In this document: positions 10,545-21,600 of the stretch, one piece after another
How positions within the stretch are numbered: position 1 is the first letter of the stretch
Layout of the letters: every line of letters begins with the position of its first letter
NCBI GenBank assembly: GCA_907165275.2
Contig: OU015674.1
Location: 434,001-498,000 of the forward strand
DNA: 64,000 nucleotides
Reading direction: 5' to 3'
From: Zygaena filipendulae
Taxonomy: Eukaryota; Arthropoda; Insecta; Lepidoptera; Zygaenidae
Program-made: the position numbers and the translations under genes
The notes under the pieces: model-generated
What the model was told of the DNA's origin: nothing
Seen by the model: only the letters and a program-made list of their open reading frames with translations
The model's database searches: none

Positions 10545-10915
10545 AAAACAGGACCCTATTACTAAGACGTCGCTGTCCGTCCGTCCGTCCGCCTGTACGT
10601 CTCTCACCAGGCTGTATCTCATGAACCGTGATAGTTTGTTGAAATTTTTTCTGTTGCCGCTATAACAAAAAATACCTACTAAAACAGAATATAATAAAAC
10701 TCCCACTCCCATATAATAAACTTGGATTTTTTTGCACATTTTTGCTCGATATTGATAACGGTAACAAGTAGAGGCTTGAAATATTCACAGAATATTTTGT
10801 TATTTTTTCACTTTAAAAATAAATAGTTTTTAGATTTTTTGCCGTTTTTATAGATAAATAATGGTATGTAACCCTTCGTGCGCCAGTCCAACTCGCATTT
10901 GGCCGGTTTTTTTCC
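10545..10915 (-). repeat. Dispersed repeat 'CCGGCCAAGTGCGAGTCGG', copy 2
   Basis: Inverted and diverged copy: GTCCGTCCGTCCGTCCG and GGCTGTATCTCATGAACCG at the left, CCCTTCGTGCGCCAGTCCAACTC and GGCCGG at the right. It matches the 4,455-4,700 copy end to end apart from an AT-rich expansion in the middle. Confidence 0.55.
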
Positions 10916-11362
10916 TTGAAGTGAACAATCTAAAGATCCAAACCATTAACACAATTATCTAGGCATAAGCTCCCACGGATAAAAGTCACATAAAGTGAGA
11001 GAGGGGTAGAACTTTATAATCGACTAATTACTCTAAACTTATTGAATCCGATTGATGACTTTGACCCGATTTGACCCATTTCTGCGGCGCGCAGCGCGTT
11101 AGATATGCATTGCGTTGCCGGTTACGTAATGGCATGGAGTTATGCTCAGCCCGTAGCTCGTAGTTACCGAGGCGGTTGCCAAACTTTGAGCTCTAGTTAT
11201 AACTTGAGAGTCATAAAAATAAATTTGTTTTACCGTTTATTGTGGGCACTATTGCTTGTTGTTTTACTATAATAACTGTATGTATAATAATATAATAATA
11301 GTAGATAATAACGGTTTAGAACCCACAGATTTATGATAGGTATTTGATCTCGATGGCCGCAC

Positions 11363-11546
11363 TCAGAGTCGTTTTAATGATTGCTTAATTTTAAGTGAAG
11401 ATTTCAAAAACAAAACTGCAGCATTCAGAGACTTTCATAAAATTAGTGTTAGTTAGCATTTGACTAGTAATAAATTAATTTTATTAATATATTTTTAAAA
11501 TCTCTACTTAAATTAAGTAATAATTAAAACAACTCTGAGAGCGGTA
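11363..11546. mobile_element. MITE with ~45-bp imperfect TIRs, copy 1
   Basis: The left end CTCAGAGTCGTTTTAATGAT TGCTTAATTTTAAG is inverted at the right end as CTTAAATTAAGTAATAATTA AAACAACTCTGAG. The interior has GTGTTAGTTAGCATTTGAC. A second copy with the same ends lies at 22,343-22,507. Confidence 0.65.
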
Positions 11547-11564
11547 AGCTTATTATGTAGCTAT

Positions 11565-11720
11565 GTAAGCTCGGAAACCAAGCAAACGTAGTATAAACTA
11601 CACATTATTTTACAATCATATTATGATTATGCAAAATATGATTGACAATATTCAGTTTCACCGGGAATCGAATATGGTGACAATTGTTCTAGGTATACTG
11701 TGTCGATTGTGACTTCGTGA
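11565..11720 (-). mobile_element. Degenerate tRNA-derived SINE
   Basis: CTCGGAAACCAAGCAAACG followed by GTATAAACTACAC and CACCGGGAATCGAATATGG, in the order of the inverted intact copies. The head is missing. Confidence 0.5.
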
Positions 11721-12239
11721 ATGTTTGATATTATAGGTAGGTAGGTACTCGTGACAAGTTTAGTTTTTTTTAAATTTTTTGTAAATATAAAGAGTGTATA
11801 CCAATATAATATTTATTCTACGATAAAATTCAAAAATTTTACCATAGCAAACAAAAATACAAAAAATTATATTTTGTCAAGTTATGAATTAACTTTCTAA
11901 TTTGTTGATATTATTCAAGCGCCATCTATATTTGCGTCCCAGCACTATGCAAACTATTGTACAATTAGCTCCACCTATACCTACCCTACACAACAGTAGC
12001 ATGTGAACTGAGAACATTTGATTACAGATAGTATGCCTGGTGCTTTTGTATTAAACACCCATAAACATCCATAAACATTAAGAAAACTGGTTGTTTACAT
12101 GGAACAACTCAAGCACCGGGTGTAAAATGCATTGTAAAACCAGTGCCATCTACATCCTCATCTTGAAACTACAATGGGGTTTAAACATTGCGATGCATTT
12201 TATAACTAGCGCCATCTTTACTCGCGGCTCGACACTACA

Positions 12240-12500
12240 ACACTACACTGTGGCCCGCAGGAGCGGCGATGTGGCGTGTGCGCGGCGTCGATGGCGTCGC
12301 CGCAGCGGGCGGATAGGCGCACGCCGCGGCTAGGCGCCCATGCGCGCCTGGCTCGTGGCGGCAGCGGCGCTGGCGGTCGCGCTCGCGCCCCGCCCGCCGC
12401 GCGCGAGCGCAGCCTCGCCCCCCGCGCCCCGCCCCGCCGCCGCGCTGTTGCGGCAGGACACGCGACTAGAGCACATCAAGACACAAATACTCGCCAAGGT
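12240..12500 (+). promoter_or_regulatory. CpG-rich promoter/first-exon region
   Basis: A sharp change from AT-rich surroundings to about 260 bp dense in CG dinucleotides (GGCGTGTGCGCGGCGTCG, GCGCGAGCGC and others), ending at the donor of the TGF-beta-like first exon. No TATA box was recognised. In insect genomes such a composition shift is not proof of a promoter, but its coincidence with a signal-peptide exon supports it. Confidence 0.5.
12340..12498 (+). CDS. TGF-beta superfamily ligand, exon 1 (signal peptide and pro-domain start)
   Basis: 53 codons from ATG 12340, with an in-frame TAG at 12331-12333 directly upstream, so this is the first usable start. Residues 1 to about 24 form a signal peptide (RAW then an Ala/Leu/Val core). 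The last 13 residues, RLEHIKTQILAK, continue into exon 2 as LGLSTRP. That is the first helix (RLEAIK.QIL.KL.L pattern) of the latency pro-domain in the activin/myostatin branch of TGF-beta ligands. The exon ends at AAG|GTAAGC, phase 0. The Ala/Pro-rich stretch between signal and helix is low complexity. The family call is firm at the motif level; which insect ligand (myoglianin, dawdle or activin-like) is not decidable from this part. Confidence 0.72.
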
Positions 12501-12986
12501 AAGCCACATCGAGGTGGAAACACAAGCTGCGCCTTTGCTACGAGATAAAACATAAAAAGATTTTACGTTGAATTGTATCCAAAGACTGAATTAGATTAGT
12601 ACAGGTTTTGAACAACTTGAGGAGGTTAGTCTATCAAGAGCGGTTCCCATAATTTTTTCGCTAACTGAACAAAACGGGAAAACCCAGCTCATCAACTACA
12701 CCTTCATTGTATTGTACGTATAATTTATTTCACACTGGTGCACACTGGGAAGGGTGTGTGTGTGTGGCGTAGGGTTAGAGGCGCGGCGAACGGCAAGGGG
12801 AGGAGGACAGTATTGTCCGGCCTGTACGTTATCACCTCTAGACGATGCTATGTTGCTAAATATGTTTCGATGCTGCATTGTAACGTCCCGTGGGAAGTCG
12901 CAAAGTTAGCAGCGAATGGAGAGTGTCGCTCGGCGCTCGTACTAATAATATGTAGGTATATAAAGTGACAATTATATTTGCCCACA
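12500..12986 (+). other. Intron 1 of the TGF-beta-like gene
   Basis: A short GT-AG intron (GTAAGC ... TTGCCCACAG). It contains a GTGTGTGTG tract and CG-rich pieces but no element found elsewhere in the window. Frames in it are not supported. Confidence 0.6.
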
Positions 12987-12987
12987 G

Positions 12988-13138
12988 CTGGGGCTGTCCA
13001 CAAGGCCGACGCCCCACGGCGCGCCGCCACGAGACGTGGTGCGGCAAATTTTGGCGCGAGCCGCCGGCCCGGAGCCGGACCCCCCAGCTCCACACGAGGA
13101 GCAGAGCATGAGGGAAATCATTGCCATTGCACATAGAG
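12988..13138 (+). CDS. TGF-beta superfamily ligand, exon 2 (pro-domain)
   Basis: Follows the acceptor TTGCCCACAG and continues in phase 0 with LGLSTRPTPHGAPPRDVVRQ, then ILARA and a Pro/Glu-rich linker. It ends in SMREIIAIAHR before a phase-1 donor (G|GTTAGA). In myostatin/GDF11 and activin pro-domains the first helix is followed by a D/E-VV.Q-(I/L)L helix and then a T.EII.FA-type strand. The order here agrees with both. The donor GTTAGA is a weaker than usual 5' splice site. Confidence 0.7.
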
Positions 13139-14052
13139 GTTAGACCACCGTGTATGGTGTGATTACGATTTTACTGTGCATTGCAGCCAGTCAGGTTGCA
13201 GTAAAAGTTTAAAAAATTTTAAAACTGACAAGTGCTAGCGCCATCTGTTGTGCCAAAAATTAGAAACATTTAATCTGTAATCGGAACCATGAAATTATTG
13301 TATCTCAACAGATGCCACTAGGTGTCACTTTTCCCGCGGGTGTTTTCATACAGAGCCCCTCAGTTTTACAACTCTACTCTCGTTTTGACAAGAGTTGCTC
13401 GTATACCTACAGATCGGTCGACCTTTATGTTCGAAAAACTTGAGTATAATAATATATGTAGTTGTGCTGTCGTTGCTCATTAACTATATTCTATTTGAAT
13501 AAAAATATAGATGATAAATAAGTTTAAGGGTCTGTTACATTTCCTTGTAAGTGCAAACCGAGTATGGCTATCGTATAAACATATAAAAAACCTTTTCTTT
13601 ACGAGTATTTACTTATCTTAGAGAAAATATTTTTAGTCCAACGTCTGAACAAAATTTAACGAAGCGTATTGCGGTAATTTATTCAAATTTATTTTATTTA
13701 AATAGCGCTTTTCCCCGTAATTACAGCTTATTTTTAGGTCTCAGTTCAGTGGTAACTGGTAACTCGATTGGTTGGATATCTACATAATTTTAAATCAACA
13801 GGTAAAATTAATTTAATTTTTTTTTCTACCTATAATATTATCCTTTTTCTGTAAATATACACCGTCCTTCTTCATAGATTGCTTAGAAATTTTTACAGAA
13901 AGTTTAATTTGCAATTCCGTATGTTTTTATATAGGTAAAAAGTATTTTTTTTTAAATTAACCGATATCTTATTCAGCCCAGAGACATTTGTGTAATCTGT
14001 TGAACCTAAAAAACCCAGTCTACGTATAAAAGAGTACAATATAATGTTATCT

Positions 14053-14286
14053 GGACGCAGATAAGCAATAACATGTTAACCCACAAAACTAAGTTACCTA
14101 TTCAGAACGATTTATTGAGAGTTTGGGAACGTTTTTTAATTATTTTTTTACCTTATTACATTGTTTAAGTATGTAACTAAATATTGAACATAAATATGTT
14201 GGCAAAAAATGGCGCTATAATTTTAAAACACGATTTACTCAAAATTTCTCCAGTGTGGGTTAACACACTATTGCTTATCTATGTCC
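14053..14286 (+). mobile_element. MITE family 'GGACGCAGATAAGC', copy 2
   Basis: 234 bp; ends GGACGCAGATAAGCAATAAC and ATTGCTTATCTATGTCC; target duplication ATCT at 14049-14052 and 14287-14290. Same orientation as copy 1. Confidence 0.9.
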
Positions 14287-15349
14287 ATCTGTGGTATGAG
14301 TAAGTTACTTTTAAACGATGGAGACCTACTAAAAGGAGCCAAAGCAAAGTCCCAAAATCAATCGATAGGCATGAGTAATTACAATAATAATAATGAGTAA
14401 CACAAGAAAATTAATATAAATATAATAATCTTAGCGATTAATCAAACCGTGTGTTTGTCTGTCTGAATAAAATGAATGCTTTATCGGTCAGCCTATATTC
14501 TTTTTTGGATCGGGACGTCTGGCTTTGCTTTTGTGTTGGTTGTTAGGTTTTACATCATAAATCAACATTGTTGAGTCTAGATATCTTTTGTTACTAAGAT
14601 AGGTCTGTACTTGGTATAATTGCAATACATCAAACTCTTTTGACTACCAGATCTATGGATAAGGGGAGTAGAAGATATATAATCAGACACCAAGCTGCAA
14701 ATATTTGAAGATACCTCATCTATAAAATAAAAGAACTTTCTCATTGATTAATCAACACCCAACTAAAGCTACTGAAGATATTTGGTCCAAGACATCCTTT
14801 TATGTTGAGTAGACCACTACTTGGAAAGGATTTTTGGAAATGCAACCTCCGAAGTTAAGTTTAGAGTCTTGGAAGTCGGCATTCAAATAAAGAAACGCAT
14901 ATTTTACGGATTTTTGGTAATTCAACCCTCGAAAATGAAAATGGTGACAAGCGAGTAGTTTGCTTGGTAGCTATTATATTTAACATTAAAATTATAAACT
15001 TTTGTTAGAAGAGTAAATTGGTTATTAATCAGAAACACATGTAACAAACTGAGCCTAAAACCAGATCAGTTCCAGTGGGAACAAAAATAAACACAAATAT
15101 AATAAGAGTGATAAAAGTAATGATATAAGACTGCTTACGTCTATTTATTTCATTAATACGCTTCTCTGTAGCCCAGTGTACTTTCAGATTTGTCTAACCA
15201 TATTTGCCAGACTGTAAGCTCTGATAAGCACATCGACCAACAAACTAACTTTCACTAGATAATTAAGAGCTCTAGAAATGTTTGTCGATTGAAAAACGTC
15301 TAAATATTAATTTTATTCTATTATTCTATATCCCACAATATTATTTATT

Positions 15350-15455
15350 AATTTAAAGAACTTTATTGCACTTGATCGTACAAAAGGCGGACTTAATGCC
15401 TAAAGCATTCTCTACCAGACAACCTTTTGGCTAGGTGATAATTTAGTGGCAGGTT
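15350..15455 (+). repeat. Dispersed repeat 'ACTTTATTGCAC...AAAAGGCGG', copy
   Basis: AGAACTTTATTGCACTTGATC, ACAAAAGGCGGACTTAATGC, CTCTACCAGACAACCTT. Related copies lie at 20,425-20,535 (same strand) and 25,240-25,385 (inverted). The class of element is unresolved. Confidence 0.5.
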
Positions 15456-15648
15456 ACAGAACAGGAAAAAAATATAAAACATATATATTACCATGAATAT
15501 ATTATTAAAAAAAAGCAGATACGAACATAATATAGGTACTAAATATCCATTATTATATTTGTTTGTTTGCTTGTGTTTTTATTTGCTTTAAGATCCTCAT
15601 CGAATTATTTGGCTGATAATTCTTGAGAATCTTTTTATTATTGTATTT

Positions 15649-15843
15649 TGTTGAAGTGCTAACCTTTTTGGAACATAGTAGGTAATACGTAGTGACAGCT
15701 GTTTAGTGTTAGTATTTAATTTTAGTAATTGTATTGTGTAATTTATTACGGTGCTGTAGTACGTATTAAATTAAGGGGGCGTGTTGAAGTGCTAACCTTT
15801 TTGGAACATAGTAGGTAATACGTAGTGACAGCTGTTTAGTGTT
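15649..15843 (+). repeat. 62-bp exact direct repeat (LTR-like?)
   Basis: TGTTGAAGTGCTAACCTTTT through GACAGCTGTTTAGTGTT occurs identically at 15,649-15,710 and 15,782-15,843. The second copy is preceded by a purine tract TTAAGGGGGCG, the arrangement expected just before a 3' LTR starting TG. The 71 bp between copies cannot be a working internal region, so this is at most a deleted LTR element or a recent local duplication. Confidence 0.7.
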
Positions 15844-15984
15844 TTGTTTCACTTTCGAAAATAATCTCCATCATATTTGAATATTGTAAAATATTTAGTT
15901 AACACAAAACTCATTTTTTACTTATAGTTTTTCTATAAATGTATATTTACCTATCTCTGGGTATATACTCGATAAAAATGAATC

Positions 15985-16330
15985 CCTATTTCCCTTGGTC
16001 ACGGCATCACACGTGAGCAGCTAGACCAATTTCGATAAAATTTTTAGTTCCTGCGGGAATTCCGAAACTCACGCAGGTGAAACCGCACAGCTAGTACTAT
16101 ACTAATACATACATACACAATTATACATACATATTATAAAGGGGTAAAGTTTGTGAGTTTGTGACGTTGAAGGGCGTAATCTCTAGATCTACCTACTGAA
16201 CCGATTTTTAAAATTCTTTCACACATAGGAATCTACGGTAGTCTTGAGTGACATAGGGCACTTTTTATCCTAAAATTCTCACGGGATCTCCGAAATTACC
16301 GCGAGTGAAACCGCGGGGAGTACAGCTAGT
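15985..16330 (+). mobile_element. Two Helitron-like elements
   Basis: The first ends at about 16,094 with CACGCAGGTGAAACCGCACA GCTAGT. The second runs from about 16,125 (TACATATTATAAAGGGGTAAAG) to 16,330 (GTGAAACCGCGGGGAGTACAGC TAGT). The second belongs to the same sub-family as 5,060-5,262. Confidence 0.6.
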
Positions 16331-16339
16331 CATAAATGA

Positions 16340-17120
16340 TAGTAAGTCTAGATATCAAACAGCGCTGATACAGTACCAAACTGAGCGCAGCCACAAAGCT
16401 TATAGCGTAAGACTTAGAGTAAACACAAAAAATATTCATTACAGAAATGTTTATCCTTCCGATACAAGAAAGGAATCCGCGACAAACTGACGCATCGCAG
16501 CTTACAAACCACTAAACCATCGCGAACGGTGTTTCAAAGACAAAAAGAAAACCTTCAAAACCTTCAAAAATGACATCTTCCTTTCGCATCTAATATAACA
16601 AATATACTTTTATTACATTTAAATAACAATAATATATACGATAGCAAGAGTTGAGTCAAAGTTTCATATAACTTACAGGGGGTTGTCAAAACAGACCTTT
16701 AAAAAGTGCAATTAATTTATAAAGTAAATATACTTATGTACATAATATAAATATATAGAAGCGAAATGACCCTGTTTTTCTTATTCAATTGATTAGAAAT
16801 TTTTATGCAATTTAGTCTTTAAGAAACACTAATGAGTCCGTGACAAGCTGATTTCAGAGATGGTGCTGCATCATATAAGAGTATGAAGACCGGTTTGATG
16901 TGAGTATAAATAAAATTGTTATTTTATAGCTATTCCCCCCACGTTAACTTCGGAGATCCCTCGGGAATTCCGAAACAAAAGTGTCCTGTGTCCTTCTCTG
17001 TAACTAACCCTGACAATGTGTTTTGTAAAGTTTCACGATGATCGGCGTTGCGAATTTCATATTCAGTCTATAGCAAAATACGTGAACAAAATAATACATT
17101 TGCTTGGCCAAGACAATGTT
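16340..17120. other. Intron sequence, little recognised
   Basis: Contains only a minus-orientation Helitron-like fragment at about 16,930-17,060 (TCGGAGATCCCTCGGGAATTCC, TTTCACGATGATCG). No coding evidence. Confidence 0.4.
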
Positions 17121-17124
17121 TATA

Positions 17125-17405
17125 CGACCCGATTGGCGCAATGGTCACCATGCCTGCCCGCTAATCAAGAGGTTACGGGTTCGATTCCCGGTGGGGGTGG
17201 ACTTTGTGTGATGAACACAGAGATCCATTTTCCAGTCTGGGTGTATATATATATATATCTATAGTATAATATATAATTATGTAATAATATGTGTAGTATA
17301 TACCATTTTTGCTTGGTTTCCACGACACTAGCTTATAGCTTAGTGTGGGATCAAGTAGATCTGTGTGTTGTGAAGTGGATTATTATTATTATTATTATAT
17401 TATGT
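17125..17405 (+). mobile_element. tRNA-derived SINE (type copy)
   Basis: The head has the two internal pol III promoter boxes of a tRNA: TGGCGCAATGG (box A) and GGGTTCGATTCCC (box B, about 17,177-17,189). A family-specific body follows (GGGGGTGGACTTTGTGTGATG, TGCTTGGTTTCCACGACAC, GATCAAGTAGATCTGTGTG), then an (ATT)n tail. The box spacing and mismatched stems rule out a real tRNA gene. Other copies are at 20.75, 22.67, 32.47, 37.82, 42.61 and 44.69 kb. Confidence 0.85.
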
Positions 17406-17509
17406 TATGTATAGTTACCGATGTTAGAAGGAAGGAATCCCGAAGGAATCCTGAAAGATCTACGGGGAGAACACTCGCGAAATAAACTAGTATAATCTGT
17501 ACTCTATAA

Positions 17510-17747
17510 GTACGTATAAAATGCTTTGTCCTGAATGACTGCTGGATCAACGCACAGCCTAAATCGCTGATCGTAGAGACCTGAAACTTGGAGGGTGTGT
17601 TCTTTGTATGACGTAGGCATCCGATAAGCAGGGATTTTTGAATATTCAACCCCTAAGGGAGTGAAAAGGCGTTGCAAGGTTTGTATGGAACAATTCTGCG
17701 GGACCTTCGAAATTGTCGCGGGTGAAACCGCGCGGGACAGCTAGTAA
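17510..17747 (+). mobile_element. Helitron-like element, family 'CCTGAATGACTG'
   Basis: Body: AAAATGCTTTGTCCTGAATG ACTG, ATCAACGCACAGCC, ACCTGAAACTTGGAGGGTGTG, TATTCAACCCC. The terminus is the shared one, GGGTGAAACCGCGCGGGACAGCTAGT. Copies of the same body are at 19,440, 25,950 and 53,395. Confidence 0.65.
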
Positions 17748-17799
17748 GTACTAAATCTTTTGTCTTACTACTTTTCGCAGAAAAAAATAATACTAATAT

Positions 17800-17985
17800 T
17801 ATAAAACAAAATCTTCCGTCGCATCTGTCTGTCTGTCTGTTTGACTGAAAAACTACAGAACGGATTTCCATGTGGTTTATACCAATAGATACCGTGATTC
17901 AAGAGGAAGGTTTATAAGTATAGTTTATCCTGGAATTCTCGCGGGAACTCCGAAATTACCGCGGGTGAAACAGCAGGGGATAGCT
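17800..17985 (+). mobile_element. Helitron-like element (uninterrupted relative of 1,042-1,490)
   Basis: CTGTCTGTCTGTCTGTTTGA, AGAACGGATTTCCATGTGG, GATTCAAGAGGAAGGTTTATA, then CGCGGGAACTCCGAAATTACC GCGGGTGAAACAGCAGGGG ATAGCTAGT. It serves as the empty-site comparison for the nested MITE at 1.1 kb. Confidence 0.65.
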
Positions 17986-18399
17986 AGTTAGAAAATACAT
18001 AATTTGGGAAAAAATATATCAATGAGTGGGAATTGGGAGCCATAGATTTAGGTTACTCGATGACCGATGCCATGTAAAAAGAGAGCAAGGGTTGAGTTAG
18101 CATCAGTTAAGTCAAACGAGTCGCCAGTCTGTCTGTACCTACGACTGTTTACGGATAAAAAAGCTAAGTACGCACGCCAAAATTTATACAATACCTACGT
18201 CTTTGGCTAGAATAAAAGTTTAGAAAGAAACTTAGAAAATAATAATTATTAATATTAAAAAAAAAACTTACTTACCGCGTGTCACATAGTTTATTTATCT
18301 GTTTGTCGGTTTGTTTGATAAGCAGTAATTTTCCATTTTTTTCAGTACCGCTTAAAAATACTGAATTGATTTGAATAAATACAGAAAAATCCTTACCAA

Positions 18400-18700
18400 T
18401 ATTATTAATGCGAAGGAACTCTATTTGTCTGTCCGTATGTTACGCTTTCATGCCTTAACCGCTTAACTGATTATCATGAAATTTTACGTACACGTTCGAA
18501 AGGGTACAAAGAAGGACAAAGGGTACTTTTTGTCCCGAAATTCTTGCGGAAACTTCAAAATTAACGTCGGTGAAATTTCATGAAATTTTCCATACACGTG
18601 TTTTCAGGTTTACCGAAAAGAATATAGGCTACTTTTATCCCAGAATTCCTGCGGGATCTCTGAAATTAACGCGAGAGAAACCGCGGGGAGCAGCTAGTAT
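18400..18700 (+). mobile_element. Helitron-like element with internally repeated core
   Basis: Starts AATATTATTAATGCGAAGG. The ATGAAATTTT.C.TACACG to GGGAAACTTC section occurs twice (about 18,475-18,575 and 18,580-18,698), the second copy ending ACCGCGGGGAGCAGCTAGT. Probably one element with a partial duplication, or one inserted next to another. Confidence 0.55.
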
Positions 18701-18719
18701 AAAAATAAAATATACTTAT

Positions 18720-19400
18720 GGGATTCGAGTTTGGTTTTAAACACATTTGCACGGACATTTGTATGTGTCCAAAGTCCCCGCCCTCCCGCTGGTCCAACGA
18801 CGGGAAATCACAGGGAAATTTGCACTTTATCACCCATAAACATAAGTGTGCCAATCGCATTACTTCACGCTGATCAATTCATATTTCCTCTGACCATAAA
18901 TATGCTTATTCGTAACTCTGGTACCATAAAAAAGGTTCATACATTTGTGGCGTTAAATTTGCGGGTAGTCGTAAAATCAGGGGACAGGACAGAAAAATTG
19001 GGCGTAATAGGCCTCCCCTAGCGATATCTATCGCCGGTTTTATGCGCTCTGTGAGGTGTTTTACGGCGTTTTAGGGACCCACTAGGCTTTTTATTTTTAT
19101 GAGTACGTAATAAGCTATCAAAGTACACCTTCCGCCGTTCAAGTAACGACGCCCGTGATTTGTTTAGTCGACTGTACTTTGTAAGGCTCGTTTCTACAGG
19201 CTATGTGGGTTTTTGTTAATTTTTCTTTTGTTTTTTTTTTCCTCTTTCTTTTCTGACTTTCATGAATCATACCTACGCGACGGTTAGAGCAGATATTTTC
19301 TTGTTATTTTAATCAGACTCAGACATCTCTACACTCTACAATACTAAATGTTATATCTATTACATTTAGACTATGATATACTTTTCTTTACTATAGTCTA
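18720..19400. other. Repeat-poor intron segment
   Basis: About 0.7 kb that shares nothing with the rest of the window and is less AT-rich than its surroundings (for example AAAGTCCCCGCCCTCCCGC, CCTTCCGCCGTTCAAGTAACG). No frame with splice support. A conserved non-coding regulatory segment of the TGF-beta-like gene is possible but not shown. Confidence 0.35.
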
Positions 19401-19439
19401 GTTACTCTCTACACACACACACACATAATTTAATAGGTA

Positions 19440-20125
19440 CATCTATACATATAAAATGCTTTTTCCTGAATGACTGATGGATCAACGCACAGCCTAAGCC
19501 CCTAACCGTAGAGACCTGAGACTTGGAGGGTGTGTTCTTTGTCTGACGTAGGCATCGGATAAGAAAGGATTTTTGGAAATTCAACCCCTAAGGGGATGAA
19601 AAAGGGTTGCAAAGATTGTATGGAACAATTCCGCGGGAACTTCGAAATTATCGCGGGTGAAACCGCGCGGGACAGCTAGTGTAGGTATAACAGAATACAT
19701 AACTATGATAATTATACTAGCTGTTTCCCGCGATTTCATCCGCGTTAGTTTCGGAGACTACCCTATATTTTTTTCTGTACATACTCTTGACAGCGTGTAG
19801 GTAGTATTCAAAATTAAATGTAGTTTCTTCCCGTAGAAATTCCGGGATAAAAAGTAGTCTATGTCCTTTTCTGTACCCCTGACAATGTTAATGCAAAATT
19901 TCGTGGTGATCGGTTGAGCCGTTTAGCCGTGAAAGCGTAACAAACAAACAAACTCACTTTCGCATGTTAGTAAAGGACTAAGAATTAGCTGTTCCCCGCG
20001 GTTTCACCCGCATTAATTTCGGAGTTCCCGCGGGAATTCTAGGACAAAAAGTACTCTATGTCCTTTTCTGTACCCCTTTTCTGTAAGGCGTAAAAGCGGA
20101 ACAGACAGACAGACAGACTGAGTTA
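19440..20125. mobile_element. Three Helitron-like elements
   Basis: 19,440-19,680 (+) is a full copy of the CCTGAATGACTG family. 19,715-19,980 (-) starts ACTAGCTGTTTCCCGCG, and 19,985-20,125 (-) starts TTAGCTGTTCCCCGCGG. The last two carry the AAAAGTA.TCTATGTCCTTTTCTG body typical of the commonest family. Confidence 0.6.
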
Positions 20126-20214
20126 CTTTCGCATTAGGGATAGAATACCTACATAACCCGACCCCCTGGATATTATATTCACGGTAAAAAATATTTTTTT
20201 TTAATTTATTTCAG

Positions 20215-20295
20215 AATGCCCAGAAAAGAACTCTACAATTGCAAAAAACCGGAGTACTGACCCGAATTTCAATTTGGTCAAGACGCCATTACTAA
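20215..20295 (+). CDS. TGF-beta superfamily ligand, exon 3 (pro-domain)
   Basis: 81 nt between a strong acceptor (T-rich tract, TTTCAG) and a strong donor (GTGAGT), entered and left in phase 1. Joined to exon 2 it completes a Glu codon and reads ECPEKNSTIAKNRSTDPNF, then NLVKTPLL. It carries two possible N-glycosylation sites (NST, NRS), usual in a secreted pro-domain. The other two frames are closed by stops or do not fit the incoming phase. It sits 7 kb from exon 2 and is assigned to the same gene only by phase and strand. Confidence 0.55.
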   Translation, partial: NAQKRTLQLQKTGVLTRISIWSRRHY

Positions 20296-20424
20296 GTGAG
20301 TATATAAGTTGTTTTACACATCGATATCTGCTTATATACCTAAGTATTATAATTCTATATAATATTTCTAACACAATATAATATTTATTATAATACTCCC
20401 ATTTCATTTTTATGCAATGCAATA

Positions 20425-20535
20425 CAATATACTTTATTGCACCAAAGATTGTTTAAAATATTTATATAAATTAATTACATGGCAAAAGGCGGCCTTATTG
20501 GTAGAAGAAATTTTTTCCAGGCGACCTTGACGTGA
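20425..20535 (+). repeat. Dispersed repeat 'ACTTTATTGCAC...AAAAGGCGG', copy
   Basis: AATACAATATACTTTATTGCACC, ATGGCAAAAGGCGGCCTTATTGG, CCAGGCGACCTTGACG. Better preserved than the 15.35-kb copy. Confidence 0.55.
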
Positions 20536-20749
20536 GAGTACAGAGATATTAATACCAAAGGATTTCGGGGATTAAATTAAAAACATAATGAAATACATTT
20601 TTTAAATGACCTTCAACGTTTTGATATTTGACAGTTGGAATTTGGCAGTAAGGGCAAAATCCGCAGCTCTTGCATGTTAATTTATAATAGCGACATCTAG
20701 TTTTTCCGAGTGACTTTCGAGAATTTAAATCCGTTGAGTATAGTTCAGT

Positions 20750-21018
20750 AATAATAATAATAATCCACTTCACAACACACAGATCTACTCGATCCCACAC
20801 TAAGCTATTATTAGCTTGTGTCGTGGAAACCAAGCTAACGTACGTGGTATATACTACATAGAATTACATATATATTATACTATAGATATATAAACACACC
20901 CAGACTGCAAAGTGGAACCCTGTGTTTATCACACTTAGTGCAAACCCACCGGGAATCGAACCCGGAACCTCTTGATTAGCGGGCAGGCATTGTGACCTAC
21001 TACGCCAATCGGGTCGTC
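20750..21018 (-). mobile_element. tRNA-derived SINE
   Basis: Full-length inverted copy: (AAT)n tail at 20,750, GTCGTGGAAACCAAGC, then ACCGGGAATCGAACCCGG (box B complement) and CGCCAATCGGGTCG (head complement). Confidence 0.8.
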
Positions 21019-21029
21019 GATTTAGTAGT

Positions 21030-21600
21030 TAGTTTAGTAGCTTAAACGGACACACAGACATCGTTTTATAATTAAATAGGTATTATTAATATAAAAAATG
21101 TTTAAATCGCTTATCAGAGTAATAAAATTTTAAAAATAGACGAAAGATAGAGGAGATAATAAACATAGGTAATAATTCAAATAACAAATTCACAAGTCAC
21201 CGTTCCTGGCATGAAAACTACTCGAATATGAGTTATCGCACTCTCTGTCTCGCTCCAACGATAGTTAAAACCCTTGAGCCGGCGAATAAATCCTATTTTT
21301 CCCATTCTGCCTTCCCGCGAACCCATAGTAATTACTCGCTAAACCCGCCATCGCAGGCGGTACATCAACATTAATGTCCTTTGCTCGTACTATAAAACCG
21401 AAAAAAAAACCGATGCATTTTTTCCTCAGAAGAATAATTTAGTTATTCTTCTGTAATTTTTTCTTCCTTTTTTCTTTTTTATGGACTTTCGCATATAATA
21501 CATTTAGCCAGTTTCAAATAAAATTAACTCGATCATTGTAGTTTTCATTACTCATACTCGGAAAGTAGGTCTGGAGTTGCCTGAGTAGCGGGTTGAAAGT
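21030..21600. other. Unassigned stretch
   Basis: 21,180-21,400 is less AT-rich than its neighbours and not repeated in the window. No splice-flanked frame was found in it. The rest is AT-rich. Confidence 0.35.

Larger units (their letters stand above)
13140..20213 (+). other. Intron 2 of the TGF-beta-like gene (7 kb, repeat-filled)
   Basis: From GTTAGA to a strong polypyrimidine acceptor (ATTTTTTTTTAATTTATTTC AG). It contains a MITE, a SINE, several Helitron-like elements and a 62-bp direct repeat, each listed separately. 13,140-14,040 and 14,300-15,340 are AT-rich with nothing recognised apart from scattered simple sequence. Confidence 0.55.

Noticed and set aside
12276..12548. Alternative Arg/Ala-rich frame over the TGF-beta-like first exon
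   Set aside because: It is the shifted frame of a GC-rich exon. Only the frame from 12,340 gives a signal peptide and a family motif and fits the splice phases.
17125..17200. tRNA gene
   Set aside because: Boxes A and B are present but the stems do not pair as a cloverleaf, and the same block recurs with a long body and (ATT)n tail. It is a SINE head.
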